A stretch of DNA of 6,376 nucleotides from UBA7692 sp033578915 (GTDB taxonomy: Bacteria > Bacteroidota > Bacteroidia > Chitinophagales > LD1). The DNA lies in assembly GCA_033578915.1 (NCBI GenBank), contig JAVQWQ010000132.1, forward strand, positions 1 to 6,376, written 5' to 3'. Positions 1 to 5,898 of the stretch are shown here, in pieces (the first letter of the stretch is position 1; each line of letters starts with the position of its first letter). A program made the position numbers and the translations under genes. The notes below the pieces were generated by a model. That model was not told the origin of the DNA. It searched no databases and worked only from the letters and a program-made list of their open reading frames with translations.

Positions 1-99
1 CATTGACCAGAGATGCGCCTCAACCCCTGGTTGGTCACTTAGTGCATTTAGCCAATTGTAGGCATTCGCAGATTTATCGCTAAGCAATAAAATCTTCAC
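1..99 (-). CDS. Probable glycosyltransferase, N-terminal fragment (3' end outside window)
   Basis: Reading the minus strand from base 99 gives 33 open codons running to the window edge, beginning MKILLLSDKSANAYNWLNAL. The start is GTG, and its last two bases form part of the TGA stop of the upstream gene (GTGA, bases 99-96). An in-frame TGA lies 18 bases upstream, so translation cannot begin much earlier. The opening is a short hydrophobic beta strand (KILLLS) followed by a polar loop and a helix, then a second strand near HLWSM. This resembles the first Rossmann unit of GT-B (GT4-like) glycosyltransferases, which fits the locus. No Shine-Dalgarno sequence is evident before the GTG, so translation is probably coupled to the gene before it. 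The catalytic C-terminal half is outside the window, so the family is an inference from the N-terminus and context, and other Rossmann-type proteins cannot be excluded. Confidence 0.6.
   Translation of the reverse strand, partial: MKILLLSDKSANAYNWLNALSDQPGVEAHLWSM
96..99 (-). other. GTGA stop-start overlap
   Basis: On the minus strand the four bases GTGA hold the GTG start of the downstream partial gene and the TGA stop of the GT4 gene. With no visible Shine-Dalgarno sequence ahead of the GTG, re-initiation by the terminating ribosome is the likely way the downstream gene is translated. The overlap itself is seen; coupling is inferred. Confidence 0.7.
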
Positions 100-1277
100 A
101 GTTGAAGGTTTTCAATAAATACAGACCTAACCTTATCGCGAAATCTTTCATACGTGAACCGCTCGCTAAATAAGCGTGCGTTGTCTGCAATTTTTTTAAG
201 TTCCACTGCACTTTTAGAAAAAATTTCTTCTAGAAAAATCTGACTTATTGTGTCGGATGATGGGTCTTTAAGTAAAAACCCGTTAAAGCCATGCTGAATA
301 ATTTGGTTAATGGCTGAAACATTAGTAACAATTGGAATACAGCGATGCGCAGCAGCCTCCGCTACAACCTTCGGAAAACCCTCTGACTCACTTGGAAGCA
401 CAAGAAAATGACTCCTGGCATAAACACTAGAAAATATAGCTGTTCGTGGCATAGAACCAGGCAAGTGTAAAGGATAGGGAAGCGAAGGGCTGAGAATTCT
501 GAGGCTTTCCATTTCTTCACCGTCTCCTACGATCCATAAAGCTTGAATTTTAGAAGCTATTTCAGGTTTTGCCAGCGCATTAACCAAGCGGGAAGCTCCT
601 TTAAATTTTGCCAAATTTCCAACAAAGCAAATGCACCACTTTTCGTTAAAATCTTTAACTATTTCTGAGGCTTGTTTTAGTTCCTCTTCTGTGAGACAGG
701 GATTTTCCCAAATTAAAAACCGATCGTGTAAATTTTCCCAATGACCATTAATAGTAATATAGACATTTTTTCTTCGTTGGTGCAGAAGAATCCATCTTTG
801 CAAGCAAAATGCTAATGGTGTTTTTTTTTCATTCCAATCGCCCGCGTATTTATACCAAAAAATCTTCTTCGGAAATACGAATGAAGTAATCAATGCGATA
901 AGCGCGGGAACCGACGGACCCCGAACATGAATCAATTCAGCATTTTTGATCTCTCTTATTAAGATGAAAAACTGAATTGGTAAAGAAAACAATACTTTTA
1001 TTTTGTCAATCCAAAGTTTGCCTCCACGCCAGTCAGGCAATGGTTTTAAATAAATCGATGGGACATGTGGAGGTCGGGCATTATTTTCAGAATGTATCCC
1101 TCGTATATAGGATAGCCACAAAGTTTTACTAAATAAGTCAGATATTGATTCAATCTCTCGAAGAGTAGGTTCAAACACACTCACATTACCATTTTTTTGA
1201 TAGAAAGGTGTATCCGAAAAAATAAGCAAAGAATTTTTCAGCGTTATTTTTGAAGAACCCAAAGATAATCGGTACAT
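96..1277 (-). CDS. Glycosyltransferase family 4 (GT-B fold)
   Basis: This 393-residue protein should transfer a sugar from a nucleotide-sugar donor to a growing lipid-linked glycan at the inner face of the cytoplasmic membrane. The N-terminal acceptor domain (about 15-190) has a strand at LLIFSDTP (17-24), a hydrophobic stretch at 95-110 that may touch the membrane, and the segment HVRGP (117-121) followed by WYKYAGDW (141-148). The C-terminal donor domain opens at CFVGNLAKFKG (217-227), where K226-G227 match the usual KG. The Arg normally found in GRL is Asn221. The EX7E signature is present as E299 and E307 in EGFPKVVAE, followed by the usual G-FNGFLL loop (330-336). Donor and acceptor cannot be named. 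The ATG at 1277 overlaps the methyltransferase end by 34 bases and has no clear ribosome binding site. A TTG at 1229 would start nearer the first strand, so the first 16 residues are uncertain. The stop overlaps the next start (GTGA). Confidence 0.93.
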   Translation of the reverse strand: MYRLSLGSSKITLKNSLLIFSDTPFYQKNGNVSVFEPTLREIESISDLFSKTLWLSYIRGIHSENNARPPHVPSIYLKPLPDWRGGKLWIDKIKVLFSLPIQFFILIREIKNAELIHVRGPSVPALIALITSFVFPKKIFWYKYAGDWNEKKTPLAFCLQRWILLHQRRKNVYITINGHWENLHDRFLIWENPCLTEEELKQASEIVKDFNEKWCICFVGNLAKFKGASRLVNALAKPEIASKIQALWIVGDGEEMESLRILSPSLPYPLHLPGSMPRTAIFSSVYARSHFLVLPSESEGFPKVVAEAAAHRCIPIVTNVSAINQIIQHGFNGFLLKDPSSDTISQIFLEEIFSKSAVELKKIADNARLFSERFTYERFRDKVRSVFIENLQL

Positions 1278-1924
1278 AAAAAAGATAAATAAGATTTACG
1301 CATAACCCATTTTTGAAAACGGTACAATAAATCATCAGGGAGTCTCCCCATTCCCGGCAATAAAAAATGGTAACGAATTTCCTGTCTTAACTTTAGATTG
1401 TGTCGGATACATAAATCCAATAGATCTCCATAGTAAATCCTGTTGATAGTATAACCATGTCTTGCCAACCGGACATAACAACGAGTCAGCCAGTGAGAAT
1501 AGTCAGAAAACTGAAAAATAACCTTACCGCCAGGCTTGAGTAACTTGGATATGCCTTCAACTGTTTTCTCCAGAGATGTAACATGCGCCAGCAACCCTAA
1601 ACATAAAATAAAATCAAAGCTTGATTCCTGATTAAACTCTTCAACTGAACCATGAAAAAAAACAGCTGATGATCGTCGCTCCCGTGGTATTCTATTTTTA
1701 GTAAGTTTAAGCATTTGCTCGGCAACATCACAAAAAACAACTTTATTCTTATCTAGGAACTCAACCCCGATACTACCATCCCCACAGCCTGCATCCAAAA
1801 TAATTTTATCCTCAAGGTTACCCAACACTTTTTTACATAGTTCCTGTCTTATTTTAATGCCATATCTTCGATGAAGATATTTTTCCGGTGCGTTAAAAAA
1901 TGAAGAAACTGGCTCGTAACTCAT
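1244..1924 (-). CDS. Class I SAM-dependent methyltransferase
   Basis: A 226-residue protein with the seven-strand Rossmann methyltransferase core. Motif I is ILDAGCGDG (42-50), the glycine loop that binds S-adenosylmethionine. The acidic end of strand 2 is D66 in FCDVAEQML. Motif IV is the strand DFILCLGLLAHV (104-115), followed by the LLKPGGKVIFQF segment (128-139) typical of Methyltransf_11/25-type proteins. The C-terminal part (about 145-226) is rich in Arg, Tyr and Leu and probably forms the acceptor-binding cap. Lying between two GT4 genes in a polysaccharide locus, it most plausibly O-methylates a sugar of the repeat unit or caps the chain end, but the substrate is not visible. An upstream in-frame TTG (1966) would add 14 residues. 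I prefer the ATG at 1924, because it forms an ATGA overlap with the stop of the gene before it and leaves a normal-length N-terminus. The 3' end overlaps the following GT4 start by 34 bases. Confidence 0.9.
   Translation of the reverse strand: MSYEPVSSFFNAPEKYLHRRYGIKIRQELCKKVLGNLEDKIILDAGCGDGSIGVEFLDKNKVVFCDVAEQMLKLTKNRIPRERRSSAVFFHGSVEEFNQESSFDFILCLGLLAHVTSLEKTVEGISKLLKPGGKVIFQFSDYSHWLTRCYVRLARHGYTINRIYYGDLLDLCIRHNLKLRQEIRYHFLLPGMGRLPDDLLYRFQKWVMRKSYLSFLCTDYLWVLQK
1921..1924 (-). other. ATGA stop-start overlap (sets the methyltransferase start)
   Basis: The minus-strand bases ATGA combine the ATG of the methyltransferase with the TGA stop of the preceding GT4 gene. Only a weak GGA lies upstream (TTTGGACTTATTACAAAA before the ATG), so translational coupling is likely. 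This junction is the main reason for choosing 1924 rather than the upstream TTG at 1966. Confidence 0.8.
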
Positions 1925-3018
1925 TTTTGTAATAAGTCCAAATACTGAGGTAATAAAATTTGCCAATCATGCGATTCAGCCCAAGTTCGGCTGTTCCGAG
2001 AATATTCATTATACCTTTTCACAATTTTTTGGATGGCATTGGCTATTTCACAAGGATCATGGGGATTAACAAGTAAACCTGAAAAACCATCCTTAACTGA
2101 ATCTTCCAAACCCGTATTACGCGAACCGATAGCTGGAATCCCAAAGGCATTTGCTTCAAGCACCGCTATACCAAAACCCTCTACATCACCATTTGGTAAA
2201 TTTTCACTCAACATTAAAAAAATATGACTGTTGTTTATCAGCTCATCTTTTTCTGCCTCTGGTAATACACCATGAACATAAAGTAAGCCTTGAACATTCA
2301 ATTCAAGCGCAGTTTTTTGTAAAAGATTGAATTCAACCGGCATTCCTACAAGATGATATTCAACGGGCCCAATAAGCTTATTTATGTATGGTAACGCACG
2401 AACAACATTAAGCTGGCCTTTACGTAAAGTAATCGAACCAACCGTAATAAGCTTCAAGGTTTTTTTTAAAGAAGGTTTACTTGCTAAGTTATTTGATTTT
2501 AGATTTATACCATTAGGAATAACTTGTATATCTACCTCTTTGCCGTGATTTCTTAGCCCTTCGAGGAGTAAAAGCTGCGAAAACTGAGAAACAGTAACCA
2601 GCTGATTACTGCGACTTAACGCCTTAACGATTAAAGATCGTAGTAATCCTTTTTTCATTGAAATTTCGTGACCATGGAGTATACTTATAATTTTTGCACA
2701 ACAAAATAATGGAATAAATAATGTAAGAAATTGTTGGGCTGATCCTGAGAGAAAGATATGAGTTATACTTTGTCGATGCTGCCAGAAAAATTTAACATGC
2801 ACTGCTATCTTAATAAATACGGATTCATCCGTTCCATATCGAATTAAATTAAAAGATTGGTTATTATCGAATACCTCACTATTAAAGCCTGGCCTTTGAG
2901 CCGTGAGGACACTAACACGAAAGCCACGGGCCGAGAAATAAGAAGCTAAAGCAAAAGCTTGTGCCGCAATGCCTCCAGGCCCGGGCGGGAACTCATTTAC
3001 GCAAATAACTATGTGCAT
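1921..3018 (-). CDS. Glycosyltransferase family 4 (PimB-like GT-B fold)
   Basis: A complete 365-residue GT-B glycosyltransferase, normal in length for GT4. The N-terminus MHIVICVNEFPPGPGGIA (1-18) carries the first strand and the glycine-rich loop that faces the nucleotide-sugar phosphates. LHGHE (114-118) and the domain-linker motif IPNGI (167-171) follow. The donor domain starts at ITVGSITLRKGQ (191-202), with K200-G201 conserved and Ser195 at the position where Arg is commonest. The EX7E pair is E280 and E288 in the block GDVEGFGIAVLEA (277-289). That block is the form seen in PimB-type and many O-antigen mannosyl- or glucosyl-type enzymes, but the sugar cannot be deduced. GFSGLLV (311-317) closes the donor pocket. 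The ATG at 3018 overlaps the GT2 stop by 10 bases, and no strong Shine-Dalgarno sequence is seen. It probably adds one residue to the lipid-linked repeat unit in the cytoplasm. Confidence 0.95.
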   Translation of the reverse strand: MHIVICVNEFPPGPGGIAAQAFALASYFSARGFRVSVLTAQRPGFNSEVFDNNQSFNLIRYGTDESVFIKIAVHVKFFWQHRQSITHIFLSGSAQQFLTLFIPLFCCAKIISILHGHEISMKKGLLRSLIVKALSRSNQLVTVSQFSQLLLLEGLRNHGKEVDIQVIPNGINLKSNNLASKPSLKKTLKLITVGSITLRKGQLNVVRALPYINKLIGPVEYHLVGMPVEFNLLQKTALELNVQGLLYVHGVLPEAEKDELINNSHIFLMLSENLPNGDVEGFGIAVLEANAFGIPAIGSRNTGLEDSVKDGFSGLLVNPHDPCEIANAIQKIVKRYNEYSRNSRTWAESHDWQILLPQYLDLLQK

Positions 3019-4511
3019 TCAGGAGTGAACTTTCTAATTAATTCCGAGGAGCCTTTTAATGACTTATAAACTTTTAGTGGAGCAAGAAATAGCATCATTA
3101 AATATTGAAAAAAATTAATAGTCTTTTTTGCCTGAATAAAAAATACTATTAAATGAAATAGCCTGAACTTAGCAGGGTAATAATTTCGAATAACGAAGGT
3201 CTGTGTAACAGGGGGAAAAGCCCCGATTATACTACTGGAAGAAATCCTCCACCAGGCTCCATGAACCCGCATACCTCCTACGGAGGCCTTGTGATGAGTC
3301 TGAATAGCCTTATGATTCAGCACAATAAGTTTTCCGTTAAGAAATAAACGCCTACCAAAATCATCATCTGCTCCCGGCCCCTTATCAAAAGCAGGATGCA
3401 ATCCATTTACCGCAAGTGCTGTTTGCTTTTTCATAAAGGAATTGCCTGTGGCTAATACATCCGAAAGTTGGTATTTACGATTTCGATCAGGGATATAGCT
3501 TTCGTCCTTCCATGGTGCCAGGGATACCCCTGTACTAACATCAGCCAAAGAATGCTCCATCAGATATTTATGTGCTCGCATCATACCTGGCCACGCCTCT
3601 GTATCATCTTCAAAAAAAAGCAACCATTCTGTTTTTGCTTCGGCTATCGCCACGTTCCTGGCTGTACACTGACCAGGCTCATCAAGGTAAAAAACGCGCA
3701 TTAATCCTTGTTGAATATACGGCTCATAACAATTTGGCTGTCGTAATCCGTCAGGGGTCTGATCAACAACTATAATTTCCTTAGGCGGGTAGTCTTGCTT
3801 CAATAACGATTCAATACATTTGCCAATGTAATCATATCGAAGAATAGTAGGAATAATTGCCGTATACTGGCTTACTGATCTAATAGGTGTATCAAGAATT
3901 ATCCCATTCAGATTGACTGAATTTTCTTTAAGCCGAAAATTCCTTAATGAAGGAAAAACAATCTTTAGCTTCAATAGAAAATAAAACTGAATTAGTCTGG
4001 CATGTGCTGTACTAAGATGTATGGCAGCAAATTTTATCACATCATCACAACTTGTTTTCAGTTGACTGCACCCCGAAAGAATTTCGCAAAAATCTGAACT
4101 ATATTTCACTAATCCCCCGTTTCGCAAAATTCGGTAAGAAAACTCAGCAATTGAGGCGGTCAATGAAAATACATTATTAAAACAGCCAATTTTATCAAAT
4201 ACATCTTTTTTAAATACAAAAAAATGTTCGCTAGCTTTCCATGAATAGTTATCAGTATTTTTATCGGGTGAAAGAAAATTCCAGTTCAGTGAAACTGCAC
4301 TCAGCTCCTCAAAAAGTTTCTCGCCTCCCACTGCCAAGCCGGCATGTATCGCATCAAAATAAGTTAATTGATCTGTAATTGCTTGAGTTGAAAAATGCTG
4401 CCATACTTTAGAAACAGCTAAGCAGATTATATTGGCATTAGAATTTTTTACCCGTTCATTTAAATCATTGACATTGACAACAGTCTCAGAATTTATCCAA
4501 AGCAAGTCCAT
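3009..4511 (-). CDS. Glycosyltransferase family 2 with degenerate N-terminal GT-A-like half-domain
   Basis: This 500-residue protein is longer than a usual single-domain GT2 (about 250-350). The active GT-A domain spans about 215-410: AIIPTILRYDYI (218-229) is the first strand and loop, IIVVDQTPDG (246-255) supplies the nucleotide-binding Asp (D250), FFEDDTE (299-305) is the DxD-like metal site, and GADDDFGRRL (380-389) is the ED-type catalytic-base region. The C-terminus has hydrophobic segments at about 450-460 and 467-480 that may anchor it to the membrane. Residues 1-150 look like the second half of another GT2 domain: LLWINSET (3-10) sits where the DxD strand would be, and VFKKDVFDKIGCF (99-111) with EFSYRILRNGG (123-133) matches the end of the GT-A fold. 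Its acidic residues are mostly lost, so this half is probably inactive. An in-frame TAA at 4521-4523 shows that the ATG at 4511 is the true upstream limit. No ribosome binding site is obvious. Its role is transfer of one sugar to the lipid-linked glycan; donor unknown. Confidence 0.92.
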   Translation of the reverse strand: MDLLWINSETVVNVNDLNERVKNSNANIICLAVSKVWQHFSTQAITDQLTYFDAIHAGLAVGGEKLFEELSAVSLNWNFLSPDKNTDNYSWKASEHFFVFKKDVFDKIGCFNNVFSLTASIAEFSYRILRNGGLVKYSSDFCEILSGCSQLKTSCDDVIKFAAIHLSTAHARLIQFYFLLKLKIVFPSLRNFRLKENSVNLNGIILDTPIRSVSQYTAIIPTILRYDYIGKCIESLLKQDYPPKEIIVVDQTPDGLRQPNCYEPYIQQGLMRVFYLDEPGQCTARNVAIAEAKTEWLLFFEDDTEAWPGMMRAHKYLMEHSLADVSTGVSLAPWKDESYIPDRNRKYQLSDVLATGNSFMKKQTALAVNGLHPAFDKGPGADDDFGRRLFLNGKLIVLNHKAIQTHHKASVGGMRVHGAWWRISSSSIIGAFPPVTQTFVIRNYYPAKFRLFHLIVFFIQAKKTINFFQYLMMLFLAPLKVYKSLKGSSELIRKFTPECT

Positions 4512-4533
4512 AAAAAGGAATTAATTAGTGCGA
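4512..4533 (-). other. Only intergenic gap (22 bases)
   Basis: The sole non-coding stretch in the window, between the polymerase TAG and the GT2 ATG. It is AT-rich, has no purine-rich Shine-Dalgarno sequence (the bases before the ATG read TTCCTTTTT on the coding strand), no hairpin and no room for a promoter. The neighbouring genes are therefore expected to share one transcript. Confidence 0.7.
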
Positions 4534-5898
4534 CTAAAAAAAATTCAATTTGTTTTGATATCTGTGAAGCCAATAGTAGGGTGAAACAGCTAAAGCAAAA
4601 AGAAACGAGAGTTGTCCGGCAAGCGTAAACATTGCTGCTTGACCCCAAAAGGTTTCACCAACAAACATGGTCATTAAAATACCGCAGAAAGCCACCCAGG
4701 TATATTGTGCTCGGATTGAAATACCTTTGTCTTTGGCTTGCATGAGCTTGCGAATATTGCGCCAAAAAGTAACAAGAAAACCAATAAAAACAATCAAACC
4801 AGCAAGACCGAGCTCCATTAAAGCCTGCAAAAAATTATTATGAGCACCATTAGCCCGGATAAATGCAAAAATATTTTGATAGCCCGTACCCGTTACTAGT
4901 AAATAAGGATGCTCATTAAGTGCCCGAACAATATCGAAATATATTACTGTTCGCTCCCGGTATAAACCTTCATAACCAAAACGTTCTATGCGGGAAGCAA
5001 CTCTTTTCTCATATTTTCTCTCAACTTTTTCTACTACTTGCTCTCCTCCTAATCCGATAGCTAACCATCCCATAATGAGAAAAACGGATAGAGGTACCAC
5101 GAGATTAATGCGCCCAATAATCAACAATGCAGGTAAAACACCTGCGAAACCCAGCATATAGGTGCGCGTACCCGCAAATAAAGGAACAGTAAACATGATT
5201 AAGATCAAAACCACAATGATAAGTTTCAATGCTACCGATCTAACTAAAAAAAAATATCCCATTCCTAAACAAACACCTACAAGCATCACAACACCTATGT
5301 GCTTATGGTGAGGAGACAATGTAGCAACCGGTGCATCATTCTCGCTGTACATAGCTCGCCAGTACTCTGGCCAAAAATTTGGTAGAACATTTAGTCCCTG
5401 AAGAAAAGCTATCACACCAACAAGAGAAATTAAGAAGAACAGCAGATTGAAAAGTTTAATATATTGATCTCTTGACCGTACTACTGCAAGTACCAAAAAA
5501 GGAATGGACAAGTATGCAAGAAAACGATATAACCGAATCAGCCTGGGGAGCAAAAAATCATAGCCCCCGAAGAAAAGCGATACAAATACGCTTAAGACCA
5601 GCAAAATCATCAAAACTTTTAACCACCAAGTGAACAATTTTTTCTGTCTTAGTAGGCGTAGTAATTCTTTCACAACGGTTTCGTTAGCAAAGTAATAGCC
5701 AAAAACAAAGAGTATGGCAAGGTCATATACCCGGTAATCCGTATCAAAACCACCAACAGAATATCTTCCAAAAGGCAAGCAATAAAAAAATGAGATTAGC
5801 AAAAGCATTAAAGGCCATATCTTAATTTTCCCTTTTATCTGTGAATAAAATTGATAGGGATTACCGACAACCGGCACCTTGGCAGAATCCGTATTCAT
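4534..5898 (-). CDS. O-antigen polymerase/ligase family membrane protein (Wzy_C type)
   Basis: A 454-residue integral inner-membrane protein with about 11-12 hydrophobic segments, roughly at 27-43, 59-70, 93-110, 123-141, 148-166, 199-217, 222-242, 246-262, 265-283, 355-377, 398-412 and 421-445. The large charged loop between segments at about 284-352 should be periplasmic. It ends in the family pattern RERTVIYFDIVRAL (314-327), P331, GTGY (337-340), then GAHNNFLQALMELGLAGL (351-368), the conserved His-Asn-x-Phe-Leu-Gln and Glu-Leu-Gly motif of the Wzy_C (O-antigen ligase) domain. GTRTYMLGF (243-251) is the other family hallmark. Such proteins either polymerise undecaprenyl-linked repeat units (Wzy) or ligate glycan to an acceptor (WaaL). 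Its place among glycosyltransferases favours polymerase, but sequence alone does not settle it. The start at 5898 overlaps the upstream gene by 38 bases and is supported by TGAGGA nine bases before the ATG. Confidence 0.92.
   Translation of the reverse strand: MNTDSAKVPVVGNPYQFYSQIKGKIKIWPLMLLLISFFYCLPFGRYSVGGFDTDYRVYDLAILFVFGYYFANETVVKELLRLLRQKKLFTWWLKVLMILLVLSVFVSLFFGGYDFLLPRLIRLYRFLAYLSIPFLVLAVVRSRDQYIKLFNLLFFLISLVGVIAFLQGLNVLPNFWPEYWRAMYSENDAPVATLSPHHKHIGVVMLVGVCLGMGYFFLVRSVALKLIIVVLILIMFTVPLFAGTRTYMLGFAGVLPALLIIGRINLVVPLSVFLIMGWLAIGLGGEQVVEKVERKYEKRVASRIERFGYEGLYRERTVIYFDIVRALNEHPYLLVTGTGYQNIFAFIRANGAHNNFLQALMELGLAGLIVFIGFLVTFWRNIRKLMQAKDKGISIRAQYTWVAFCGILMTMFVGETFWGQAAMFTLAGQLSFLFALAVSPYYWLHRYQNKLNFF

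Noticed and set aside
2033..2227. Plus-strand open frame of 64 codons
   Set aside because: It lies wholly opposite the well-supported GT4 gene (1921-3018), has no recognisable motif, and its composition is what an antisense frame of this gene would give.
3211..3224. GGGG-AAAAG-CCCC type hairpin as a possible terminator
   Set aside because: It falls within the GT2 coding region (residues GAFPPV), has a short stem and lacks a following T tract in the direction of transcription.
3274..3286. CCTCC-TAC-GGAGG palindrome; on the minus strand it gives AGGAGG close to ATG codons, like an internal ribosome binding site
   Set aside because: It encodes the conserved-looking SVGGM stretch of the GT2 protein. 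The nearest out-of-frame ATG leads to a stop after about 11 codons, so no internal gene is supported.
3468..3775. Two overlapping plus-strand open frames of 78 and 67 codons
   Set aside because: Both are antisense to the catalytic domain of the GT2 gene, overlap each other in different frames and show no protein-family feature.
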